A DNA stretch of 10,326 bases from Gammaproteobacteria bacterium (GTDB taxonomy: Bacteria > Pseudomonadota > Gammaproteobacteria > Pseudomonadales > Azotimanducaceae), in contig JAPUJX010000548.1 of assembly GCA_027295975.1 (NCBI GenBank), positions 1 to 10,326 on the forward strand, written 5' to 3'. Within the stretch, counting starts at the first letter, position 1. Each line of letters starts with the position of its first letter. This document shows positions 1 through 6,234 of the stretch, one piece after another. The notes beneath the pieces are model-generated. The model did no database searches and had not been told where the DNA came from. It saw only the letters and a list, made by a program, of their open reading frames with translations. The translations under genes were made by a program, and so were the position numbers.

Positions 1-1073
1 GCGACAATTTCGGTAATGCCTACTTTCAAATGAACCAACACAACGGCGTCCGCTGCAGCGCAAGCAACGCTTTCCTGGAACCGATAAGGTCGCGGCCGAA
101 CCTGAAAATACTCACCAACGCCCAGGTGCGGCGGATCGAGATTGAACACAGGCGTGCGACGGGAGTCGAGGTAAATATCGACGGCCAGGCTGTCGAGATC
201 TTCCAGGCCAACCGGGAAGTCGTGCTTGCGGCGGGTTCCATCGGTTCACCACAGATTCTCCAGTTGTCCGGCGTGGGGCCCGGCGCCCTGTTGCAGAGTC
301 ACGGCATCGAGGTCAACCACGAGTTGCCCGGGGTAGGCGAGAATCTGCACGACCATCTGCAGGTACGCAGCGTCTACAAGGTCGAGAACACCGTAACCCT
401 CAATCAACGGGCAAACTCGCTTATCGGCAGGATGGTGATGGGAATAGAGTATCTGTTGTACAAGACCGGTCCGCTGACGATGCCACCTTCGCAACTCGGC
501 GCGTTTGCGAAGACCGACCCGTCTTTGCCATCCGCAAACATCGAGTGGCACGTGCAGCCGCTGTCCCTCGACAAGTTTGGTGATCCACTACACAGCTTCA
601 ACGCCATTACCCCTTCCGTGTGTAACCTCCAACCCAGCAGCCGCGGCCATGTACGCATCAACAGCGCGAATCCAGAGACATATCCCACCATCAAGCTGAA
701 CTATCTCGCCAGCGAAGAAGACCGTGCGGTTGCCATTCTTGGAATCAGGTTTACCCGGCGGATCATGGCGGCGGACGCCCTCGCGAAATACCGCCCTCGG
801 GAGTGGAAACCCGGAGTGGACCTCGATAGCGACGAAGATCTGGCGCGCGCCGCCGGGGATCTCGGTACCACGATCTTTCACCCCGTGGGGACGTGTAAAA
901 TGGGCAACGATCCCATGGCCGTGGTGAATGACCGCCTTGCCGTGCACGGCATGGAGGGACTGCGGGTAATCGATGCATCCATCATGCCGCGCATCACGTC
1001 CGGCAACACCAATGCACCCACGGTGATGATCGCGGAAAAGGGTGCCGAATTCATTCGCCTGGGTGCGCGATAA
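1..1073 (+). CDS. GMC-family flavoprotein alcohol (choline-type) dehydrogenase, 5'-truncated by window edge
   Basis: The C-terminal 356 residues of a glucose-methanol-choline oxidoreductase are visible. The frame is open from base 3 to TAA at 1071-1073, and the first ATG at 30 is internal, because the preceding codons (DNFGNAYFQ) already match the family. The family is usually about 530-560 residues, so the N-terminal FAD-binding GxGxxG part lies outside the window. The second GMC signature [15 protein letters not shown] is complete at nt 234-278. The conserved active-site His lies in HPVGTCKMG (His codon 879-881), and the conserved Asn region GNTNAP is at about nt 1002-1019. These enzymes oxidise primary alcohols to aldehydes with FAD, usually in the cytoplasm or attached to the membrane and feeding the respiratory chain. 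The gene is convergent with a small regulator 73 bp downstream. It resembles BetA/AlkJ-type dehydrogenases, but choline specificity cannot be claimed, and no gene symbol is given. Confidence 0.95.
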   Translation, partial: DNFGNAYFQMNQHNGVRCSASNAFLEPIRSRPNLKILTNAQVRRIEIEHRRATGVEVNIDGQAVEIFQANREVVLAAGSIGSPQILQLSGVGPGALLQSHGIEVNHELPGVGENLHDHLQVRSVYKVENTVTLNQRANSLIGRMVMGIEYLLYKTGPLTMPPSQLGAFAKTDPSLPSANIEWHVQPLSLDKFGDPLHSFNAITPSVCNLQPSSRGHVRINSANPETYPTIKLNYLASEEDRAVAILGIRFTRRIMAADALAKYRPREWKPGVDLDSDEDLARAAGDLGTTIFHPVGTCKMGNDPMAVVNDRLAVHGMEGLRVIDASIMPRITSGNTNAPTVMIAEKGAEFIRLGAR

Positions 1074-1146
1074 ACCCGCAACGGTACGCGATGGCCCAAA
1101 AATGGTCGGCGCGACAAGCGGCAAAAATTGCAGGAACGGTTTGGCC

Positions 1147-1443
1147 TCACTGTCGATAGTAGCGATTGACCTCCGATTCCGGGAGAGCTTCAAGTAGTGA
1201 TTTGAGCAACGAACGCAAATCGGCTACCAGAAGGTTTTGCTCGTTCCACGAATATACCCTGGTTTTTCCGATCGCTCGACTGACCAGCAGACCCCCCTTT
1301 TCGAACTTGCGTAACTGCTTGAATACCTGGCTGGCAGACATATCAAAGGTCGCGGCGATACCGCGGGCATAACCCTCGGAATAATTCTGCAGGTAAAGCA
1401 ACACACATTGAGCGGCCACACTGCCAAAAACCGATTCCATCAT
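1147..1443 (-). CDS. Small orphan winged helix-turn-helix transcriptional regulator (ArsR-like fold)
   Basis: This is a 98-residue protein made almost entirely of one winged helix-turn-helix domain. It opens with FGSxxxxxVLLYL (residues 6-18). The recognition region [18 protein letters not shown] spans residues 36-53, and the wing [14 protein letters not shown] spans 54-67. A C-terminal helix rich in Leu (71-88) could serve for dimerisation. This pattern matches the small wHTH proteins often encoded beside minimal nucleotidyltransferase (MNT/HEPN-type) genes, but no such partner is visible on either side here. The start is ATG at 1443-1441, directly followed by a second ATG. There is no Shine-Dalgarno sequence, and a TATAAT box ends only 7 nt before the ATG, so the mRNA may be leaderless. 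Four repeated half-sites lie immediately upstream, suggesting autoregulation. It could also control the ACAD/SDR pair or the GMC gene, but that is inference. Confidence 0.85.
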   Translation of the reverse strand: MMESVFGSVAAQCVLLYLQNYSEGYARGIAATFDMSASQVFKQLRKFEKGGLLVSRAIGKTRVYSWNEQNLLVADLRSLLKSLLEALPESEVNRYYRQ

Positions 1444-1450
1444 GGGGGAA

Positions 1451-1456
1451 ATTATA
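1451..1456 (-). promoter_or_regulatory. -10 box of a probable leaderless promoter for the small wHTH gene
   Basis: Read on the minus strand this is a perfect TATAAT, followed by TTCCCCC and then the ATG at 1443. A 7-nt gap places the expected transcription start at or next to the A of the start codon. No good -35 hexamer sits at 16-18 nt upstream (the sequence there is TATATA-like). The repeat half-site at 1459-1469 lies between the -10 and -35 positions, so a protein bound there would block or reshape this promoter. Confidence 0.5.
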
Positions 1457-1458
1457 GT

Positions 1459-1529
1459 TCACTAAGTAGTACATATATACTACTAAATAGATCAATTCTA
1501 TTTAGTAGAACATAAAGACTACTTAATAG
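1459..1529. promoter_or_regulatory. Four-half-site palindromic operator
   Basis: Four copies of an 11-bp element, consensus CTACTWAATAG, alternate in orientation: 1459-1469 (reverse, 8 of 11 matches), 1480-1490 (forward, CTACTAAATAG), 1498-1508 (reverse, exact complement of the previous copy) and 1519-1529 (forward, CTACTTAATAG). Start-to-start distances are 21, 18 and 21 bp, so the whole block is nearly symmetric about position 1494. The inner pair is a perfect 11-bp inverted repeat with a 7-bp spacer. By hand count 1451-1540 is about 23% GC, far below the flanking genes. The block lies directly upstream of the minus-strand wHTH gene and downstream of the acyl-CoA dehydrogenase stop. Two dimers of the wHTH protein binding cooperatively is the simplest reading. 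A structural or termination role is less likely, because the arms are AT-rich and no T-tract follows. Confidence 0.7.
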
Positions 1530-1563
1530 ATTATATGCGATACGCCCCCGAATCCCAGATATG

Positions 1564-2748
1564 TCAATCGGGCAGCCCCAGTACCCGCTTGGCGATGATG
1601 TTCATCTGCACTTCCTTGGTGCCGCCGGCGATCGTCAACGCCTTCTGACGTAACCAGTTGCGCGTTGTTTCGGTTTCCTCGCTGTCGAATCCGGGACCAT
1701 CCCAGCCAACGCCAGCGACCCCCATGGCGGACAACAACAATTCGTGGCCTTCCTGGGTGTGCAGCGCACCGCTCAATTTTATTGCCGATGATGCATACCC
1801 CGGCGCACGGGCGTCCATCTCCTCGATAACGCGCTTCTGGGTCAGCCGTTGCGCATGACCCTGCAACTCGTAACGGATCAACCTGACCCTGAGATCGGAA
1901 TCGCTGAGCCGCCCTGCCCTGACCTCCGCGTAACGTTTGATCATCTCGGGCATCCGGCTTGCCGCCACCCGGCCACCCTGTGACCCGGATATGTTTATCC
2001 CCGCATGGGTGGAACGTTCGAACTGCAGCAAACGTTTACCCACCGTCCAGCCGTTGTTTACTCCGCCGATCACATCATTTGCAGAGACAAGGGCGTTTTC
2101 GAACAAGGTCTCATTGAAGGGTGACGCGCCCGAGATGAGGCGAATCGGGCGTACCTGTACCCCGGGCTGGTTCATGTCCACCAGAACCAGGCTGATCCCT
2201 TCGTGTTTTGGCCGGTCGGGGTCCGTGCGTACGAGCACGAAGATGAAGTCGGCCTCCATGGCATCGGACGTCCAGGTTTTGCGCCCATTCAACACATAGT
2301 TGTCACCCTCCAAAACGGCGCGGGTGCTGAGGCTCGCAAGATCCGATCCCGCTCCCGGTTCGGAATAACCCATCGCCCAGCCACCTTCACCTCGCGAAAT
2401 ACCCGGCAACCAGCGTTCTTTCTGATCATCGCTGCCCAACTCCAACAGCGTCGGACCGATGTAGTTGACACCCCTGCCAGTGAGCGGCGTGCGCGCATCG
2501 ATACGCTTGAGTTCTTCGATCAGTACCCGGTACTCGTCTCTGTTGAGCTCTGCACCACCGAATTTTCTGGGCCATGTGGGAACAGTCCAGCCTCGTTCGG
2601 CCATCCTTTCCAGCCACAATCGCACATCTCCCGCGAGTTCGATCTTGCTGCTACCCCATGGGATCTGCCCGGAACCCCTGGCTCCCGGCGGGCAATTCTC
2701 CGACAGCCAGGCCCGAGTTTCGTCGCGAAATTCCCTGAGCTCAGTCAC
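1564..2748 (-). CDS. Acyl-CoA dehydrogenase
   Basis: This 394-residue FAD-dependent acyl-CoA dehydrogenase has the full family length. It carries out alpha,beta-desaturation of an acyl-CoA and passes electrons to ETF. The helical N-terminal domain covers residues 1-125. The middle beta domain begins with GYSEPGAGSDLASL (127-140), the conserved FAD/substrate-loop motif, followed by NGRKTWTS (154-161). The C-terminal helical domain ends in TIAGGTKEVQMNIIAKRVLG (372-391). Counting back from the GGT motif and aligning by eye to medium-chain acyl-CoA dehydrogenase puts Glu358 (EETE cluster, 357-360) at the catalytic-base position; this is approximate. The start is GTG at 2748-2746, preceded by GGAG at 2760-2757 with 8 nt spacing. 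The ATG at about 2755 is out of frame and stops after four codons. The gene lies 15 nt behind the SDR gene and is almost certainly co-transcribed with it. The tail resembles the FadE-type enzymes of branched or cyclic substrates more than the classical fatty-acid enzyme; the substrate is unknown. Confidence 0.95.
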   Translation of the reverse strand: MTELREFRDETRAWLSENCPPGARGSGQIPWGSSKIELAGDVRLWLERMAERGWTVPTWPRKFGGAELNRDEYRVLIEELKRIDARTPLTGRGVNYIGPTLLELGSDDQKERWLPGISRGEGGWAMGYSEPGAGSDLASLSTRAVLEGDNYVLNGRKTWTSDAMEADFIFVLVRTDPDRPKHEGISLVLVDMNQPGVQVRPIRLISGASPFNETLFENALVSANDVIGGVNNGWTVGKRLLQFERSTHAGINISGSQGGRVAASRMPEMIKRYAEVRAGRLSDSDLRVRLIRYELQGHAQRLTQKRVIEEMDARAPGYASSAIKLSGALHTQEGHELLLSAMGVAGVGWDGPGFDSEETETTRNWLRQKALTIAGGTKEVQMNIIAKRVLGLPD

Positions 2749-2756
2749 GTTTCATT

Positions 2757-2760
2757 CTCC
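2757..2760 (-). promoter_or_regulatory. Shine-Dalgarno supporting the GTG start of the acyl-CoA dehydrogenase
   Basis: GGAG on the minus strand, 8 nt before GTG 2748-2746 and inside the 15-nt gap behind the SDR stop codon. It is the only good ribosome site here and supports the GTG start over the out-of-frame ATG nearby. Confidence 0.6.
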
Positions 2761-2763
2761 ACG

Positions 2764-3576
2764 TCATTCTCCGCGTCGCGCGTAACCGGGTGGCCGGTTG
2801 CCGTGTTCATCGAAGATATCGAACTCCTCGGCAAGATCCTCCACCCATTGAATCTTGCCCGAGCGGGACATCAGATCTTCTGCTGCCAGGAGCGCCGCAG
2901 CCGTTCGGCCGACAAAAAGCGGGGTCTGTGACTGGGAAAGATCGGTACCCCGTTCCTCGGCAAAATCCTGAATGAATTCCGTGGCAACGGACCCCGGATA
3001 CAGCACCATGGCGGCAACTCCCCGCGGCTCCAGTTCGATGGCCATGTCGGCCGTCAGCCGGTCGAGGCCCGCCTTTCCCGCACCGTACGATGACGAGAAA
3101 TGGTAACTCTGCCCCCCGGGGGAAGAAACGTTGAGCACCACCGCACCCGGACCACCCGCAAAAAGCAGAGGCGCCGCATGCCAGCTTGCCACGTAATGCG
3201 CCCGCAAACCGATGCCCACCTGATCGTCCCAGATCTGGATTGGATGATCCCAGAAACCGCCACCCCAGGCCGGTGGATCCGGAATCTTGTAAACATTATT
3301 CACGAGGATATCGATGCGTCCCGCGGACTCGCCAATCTGCGCGAACAGCGCCTCGATCTCAGAGTCGATTCCATGGTCGCAACGGATGGCATGCCCACTG
3401 CCACCGGCTTCGATAACGAGTTTTGCCGTCGTATCAATGGTTCGTTCACTCTCTCCGGTCGTGCGCCCGGTAACGTACACCTCACATCCCTGCTCGCCGA
3501 GGGCCAACGCTATACCCTTGCCGATACCTCGACTTGCACCGGTCACCACGGCAATTTTTCCGGACAATGAACTCAT
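2764..3576 (-). CDS. Short-chain dehydrogenase/reductase, DHRS1-like
   Basis: This is a 270-residue NAD(P)-dependent SDR of classical length. The cofactor motif TGASRGIG is at residues 12-19. NNVY at 93-96 replaces the usual NNAG. The catalytic residues are Ser151 (NVSSPGG), Tyr164 and Lys168 (YGAGK). The segment FWDHPIQIWDD (108-118) together with the loop before it and VSSPG closely resembles vertebrate DHRS1 (SDR19C group), recalled from memory rather than searched. It should interconvert an alcohol and a ketone on a lipophilic substrate. I chose ATG 3576-3574 because GGGGGAA precedes it by 4 nt. The in-frame ATG at 3591 would add five residues but lacks a ribosome site. It is the first gene of a two-gene unit with the acyl-CoA dehydrogenase and is divergent from the hydrolase, 98 bp away. 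Confidence 0.93.
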   Translation of the reverse strand: MSSLSGKIAVVTGASRGIGKGIALALGEQGCEVYVTGRTTGESERTIDTTAKLVIEAGGSGHAIRCDHGIDSEIEALFAQIGESAGRIDILVNNVYKIPDPPAWGGGFWDHPIQIWDDQVGIGLRAHYVASWHAAPLLFAGGPGAVVLNVSSPGGQSYHFSSSYGAGKAGLDRLTADMAIELEPRGVAAMVLYPGSVATEFIQDFAEERGTDLSQSQTPLFVGRTAAALLAAEDLMSRSGKIQWVEDLAEEFDIFDEHGNRPPGYARRGE

Positions 3577-3580
3577 GTAG

Positions 3581-3587
3581 TTCCCCC
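3581..3587 (-). promoter_or_regulatory. Shine-Dalgarno that decides the SDR start
   Basis: GGGGGAA on the minus strand lies 4 nt before ATG 3576-3574. It falls inside the five-codon extension that would result from starting at 3591, which makes the shorter form more likely. Confidence 0.55.
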
Positions 3588-3662
3588 ACATGGAATATCA
3601 TAGGTAGCTTATCGCTGGTGCCGCTCCTTTTACAGGCATCAATAACCTGTTCGATTGTCAAC

Positions 3663-3667
3663 GGAGG
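3663..3667 (+). promoter_or_regulatory. Shine-Dalgarno that decides the hydrolase start
   Basis: A perfect GGAGG lies 7 nt before ATG 3675. The frame stays open back to ATG 3534, but that longer version would overlap the start of the divergent SDR gene and has no family-like sequence in its extra 47 residues. Confidence 0.7.
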
Positions 3668-3674
3668 CCGAATC

Positions 3675-4796
3675 ATGCCAGGTGATTGGCAACGCACATT
3701 CGTATCATCGTCATCCCCCACGAGTGCAGGTAATGGCGTGGGTTTCAAACCCTGTCAGGGACTCTACTACGAGCCAGCCAGTAAAAACGCCAGAACCGCG
3801 TTGATCGCAACCCACTACAACGTAGATTTCAGCGAACACTACATGGGACCTTACCTGGCGGCTCGCGGTTATGGTTTTCTGGGCTGGAATACGCGCTTTC
3901 GCGGCAACGAGGCTTTCTTCCTGTTGGAGCATGCGCTCGTCGATATCGGCGAAGGGGTGCGATGGCTCAGGGAACGCAAGCACGTCGAGCAAATTGTCAT
4001 TCTCGGCAACTCCGGTGGTGGTTCCCTGATGGGCGCCTACCAGTCCCAGGCTCGGGGGGTCACAATGAAAGCAACCCCACGTCTGAAGTTGCCAACGGCT
4101 CTGAACGATATACAACCGGCCGATCTCTACATCTCCCTGTGCGCCCACCTCGGGCGGCCCGAAGTTCTGACAGCCTGGTTCGATCCTGCGGTTACCATTG
4201 AGACGGATCCAACTTCGATTGATCCCGAACTCGACATGTACGACGAAACGTTCGGCCCTCCCTACCCCGGGGAATTCATCGCGCGTTACCGCGCTGCACA
4301 GAAGCTTCGCAACAATCGCATCACCGATTGGTGTCACGCGGAACTCTCCCGGCTGAAAAGCCTCGGCATGTTCGACCGTGCCTTCAACGTATACCGAACC
4401 TGGGCCGATCTGCGAATGATGGACGCGACCATGGACCCATCCAGACGCCGGGAGAAGTGGTGTTATGCGGGTGACCCTGAAAAGGCCAACTTCGGGCCGA
4501 GGGGCATCGGTCTCACAAATAGCCTGCGTACCTGGCTTTCGATGTGGAGCCTGACCGATTCGTTCTGCGGTGGTGCCCCGCATCTGAACCGAATCGATGT
4601 ACCGGCGCTGGTGGTACAAAGCACCAGCGACACTGGAGTATTCCCGAGCGACGCAAAAGCGATCTTCGAAGCGCTTGCTTCGGAAGATAAAACCCTGGAG
4701 ATGGTTACCGGCGATCATTATCTCGAAACGCCGGATACGGCCCGGAACGATGTGGCTGATCTCATCGTCGGCTGGTTGCAGAATCACGAAGGTTGA
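3675..4796 (+). CDS. Alpha/beta-hydrolase-fold protein (esterase/lactonase-like)
   Basis: This 373-residue protein has the order of elements of a serine alpha/beta hydrolase. An early strand ALIATHYNVDFSEHY (42-56) carries the oxyanion-hole region. The nucleophile elbow GNSGGG at 111-116 has Ser113 in GxSxG context, and the late acid Asp319 (QSTSD) and His348 (GDHYLE) complete a credible triad. A helical cap insertion between about residues 140 and 290 makes it longer than a minimal hydrolase. No signal peptide is visible, so it is probably cytoplasmic. It probably hydrolyses an ester, lactone or thioester; specificity cannot be read. It is divergent from the SDR/ACAD unit and 119 bp upstream of the porin gene on the same strand. 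A long antisense frame over it is a shadow. GC and codon use look like the neighbours. Confidence 0.86.
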   Translation: MPGDWQRTFVSSSSPTSAGNGVGFKPCQGLYYEPASKNARTALIATHYNVDFSEHYMGPYLAARGYGFLGWNTRFRGNEAFFLLEHALVDIGEGVRWLRERKHVEQIVILGNSGGGSLMGAYQSQARGVTMKATPRLKLPTALNDIQPADLYISLCAHLGRPEVLTAWFDPAVTIETDPTSIDPELDMYDETFGPPYPGEFIARYRAAQKLRNNRITDWCHAELSRLKSLGMFDRAFNVYRTWADLRMMDATMDPSRRREKWCYAGDPEKANFGPRGIGLTNSLRTWLSMWSLTDSFCGGAPHLNRIDVPALVVQSTSDTGVFPSDAKAIFEALASEDKTLEMVTGDHYLETPDTARNDVADLIVGWLQNHEG

Positions 4797-4905
4797 TTCG
4801 GTACCGAACCTATTGACGACAGACAAACCAACGCACGTAGAAAAAAATCGATGGGTCAACTTGAATTATGAAATTTGTTGAAGATCCCACCAAACAAGAA
4901 ACCGT

Positions 4906-4910
4906 GGAAG
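4906..4910 (+). promoter_or_regulatory. Shine-Dalgarno supporting the porin start
   Basis: GGAAG lies 5 nt before ATG 4916. The next upstream in-frame ATG (4868) would put 16 mostly charged residues in front of a well-formed signal peptide, so 4916 is preferred. Confidence 0.5.
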
Positions 4911-4915
4911 ATTTT

Positions 4916-6139
4916 ATGAAAAACTGGTTAATCTCGGGCACCCTCGCCCTGGTGTGCCTTGCCGTTTTTGCGCCCGTTCGGGCCGATACCGACGAGGCCG
5001 TCATCGCGGCCCTGCAGGCACAGGTTCAAGCGCTGATCGCTCGCGTAGATAAATTGGAAGGACGAGCACGTATTGCAGAGTCATCACTCACGGCACCCTA
5101 TACGTCTACCGCGGTGAGACGAGAAGCCACACCCGGCTGGACGGAGGGGGTCAAAATAGCAGGAGACTTGCGCTACCAATACGATTCGATCGACGCTGGC
5201 AATTCATCGACACGGAGCCGTGGTCGCATCCGGGCCAGAACGACGTTGACAACGGACATCAGCGACACCGTGACAGTCGGCTTTGGCCTCATTTCCGGCG
5301 GCAACAATCCAGTATCCGGCAACCAGGTTCTGGGTAACGCTTCTTCGAGTAAGAGCGTCCGGCTCGACCTCGCTTACTTGAATTGGAAAACGCCCGTTCA
5401 GGGCCTCGACCTCACCGCTGGCAAATTCAAGAACCCACTTCACCGAGCGGGTGGTAACTCGCTCGCCTGGGATGGGGATCTCAATCCCGAGGGTGGTGCC
5501 GTGACTTACAGGAACGGATCATTGTCGGCTGCTGCCGTCGGATTGTGGCTCAACGAAGTGTCCGACGGCGAGGACGCTTTCCTGTTCGGCGGCCAACTGA
5601 GTTGGGGTGCGGCAATTCGCGACCACGCGGAACTCGTCATGGGGGTCGGCTACTATCACTACGTGGGCATCAAAGATAACCCTGTACTTTTTGACGGCAA
5701 TCCCCGGGGAAACAGCGTCGATTCAATGGGCAACTACCGGTTCGGATACCAGAACATCGAGGCATTTGCAGAATTGACTTTTCACATCGCAGATCGACCG
5801 TTGACTCTATTCGCAGACTATATGGAAAACTTCGAGGCTGGCAGATTCGATACCGGATATGCCATCGGCGCCAAGATGAAATTCACGCATGGATCACATC
5901 CCTGGCAAGTCGCTTACACTTATCAGGAACTCGAAGCGGATGCCGTCCTCAGCATCGTTACCGACTCGGATTTCATAGGCGGCGGGACGGACGGTTTGGG
6001 GCACATTCTAACGGGCTCTTACAACGTATCAGACAAGATCAGCCTGAATGGCACGTTATTCATCAACAAACGTGGCGGCAATCTCGGATTCGAAGAAGAC
6101 TACAATCGTCTGCAGTTGGATGTTTCGTTCAAGTATTAA
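4916..6139 (+). CDS. Outer-membrane porin (Porin_5-like beta-barrel)
   Basis: A 407-residue outer-membrane protein. A Sec signal peptide covers residues 1-23: MKNW, then a Leu/Val/Ala-rich core ending in PVRA, with cleavage before Asp24. A short amphipathic helix (about 26-55, AALQAQVQALIARVDKLEGR) looks like the periplasmic trimeric coiled coil seen in several porins. The rest alternates polar and aromatic residues in strands, such as VRLDLAYLNWKT and LDLTAGKFKNPL, with a typical two-strand hairpin pattern. It ends in QLDVSFKY, a C-terminal aromatic residue of the kind recognised by the BAM machinery. The GDLRYQYDS...SRGRIRART start of the barrel is characteristic of the Porin_5 family as I recall it. 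It would admit substrate to the periplasm. The gene follows the hydrolase by 119 bp, which holds a TTGACG at 4813-4818 but no clear -10, so it may have its own promoter or share the hydrolase transcript. Confidence 0.87.
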   Translation: MKNWLISGTLALVCLAVFAPVRADTDEAVIAALQAQVQALIARVDKLEGRARIAESSLTAPYTSTAVRREATPGWTEGVKIAGDLRYQYDSIDAGNSSTRSRGRIRARTTLTTDISDTVTVGFGLISGGNNPVSGNQVLGNASSSKSVRLDLAYLNWKTPVQGLDLTAGKFKNPLHRAGGNSLAWDGDLNPEGGAVTYRNGSLSAAAVGLWLNEVSDGEDAFLFGGQLSWGAAIRDHAELVMGVGYYHYVGIKDNPVLFDGNPRGNSVDSMGNYRFGYQNIEAFAELTFHIADRPLTLFADYMENFEAGRFDTGYAIGAKMKFTHGSHPWQVAYTYQELEADAVLSIVTDSDFIGGGTDGLGHILTGSYNVSDKISLNGTLFINKRGGNLGFEEDYNRLQLDVSFKY

Positions 6140-6205
6140 ACTTGATTTGGTAAAGTAGAGATTTCCGCTCCACGAACAGCCGAACCTGTGCGACGGGATT
6201 TACAC

Positions 6206-6229
6206 CGGCTTCGACGATTGATCGAACCG
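6206..6229. terminator. Weak hairpin between convergent porin and symporter genes
   Basis: The 95 bp between the two stop codons contains CGGCTTCGA (6206-6214), a 7-nt loop, and TCGAACCG (6222-6229). These pair except for one bulged C. No T-tract follows on either strand, so it is at best a weak intrinsic or bidirectional terminator. Nothing else stands out in this gap. Confidence 0.3.
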
Positions 6230-6234
6230 CTACA

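Larger units (their letters stand above)
3577..3674. promoter_or_regulatory. Divergent promoter region between SDR and hydrolase
   Basis: These 98 bp separate two divergent start codons, so at least two promoters must lie here or nearby. On the minus strand a perfect TTGACA (3661-3656) is present, but no convincing -10 hexamer follows at 16-18 nt. A 5-bp inverted repeat ACAGG-N9-CCTGT (3632-3650) is the only operator-like element I see, and it is weak. Shared control of both transcription units is plausible but not shown. Confidence 0.4.

Noticed and set aside
1074..1146. Possible terminator between GMC and wHTH genes
   Set aside because: Only very short complementary stretches are present and no stem with a T-tract could be found.
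588..1193. A 201-codon minus-strand frame over the GMC gene 3' part
   Set aside because: Antisense to clearly conserved GMC motifs and overlapping the wHTH gene; no family resemblance.
1459..1529. CRISPR array or iteron-type replication origin from the AT-rich repeats
   Set aside because: Only four short repeats in alternating orientation, no spacer-length regularity of a CRISPR, no cas or rep genes. An operator fits better.
2203..2931. A 242-codon plus-strand frame over the ACAD and SDR genes
   Set aside because: It crosses the junction of two well-supported minus-strand genes and has no domain-like sequence.
3534..3674. N-terminal extension of the hydrolase to ATG 3534
   Set aside because: It would overlap the SDR start region, and GGAGG sits 7 nt before ATG 3675. 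The hydrophobic patch in the extension is not a convincing signal peptide.
3711..4859. A 382-codon open frame on the minus strand across the hydrolase gene
   Set aside because: It has no recognisable domain and a composition typical of an antisense shadow. The plus strand here encodes a credible hydrolase with a catalytic triad and a good ribosome site.
4868..4915. Longer porin start at ATG 4868
   Set aside because: It would bury the signal peptide behind 16 largely charged residues.
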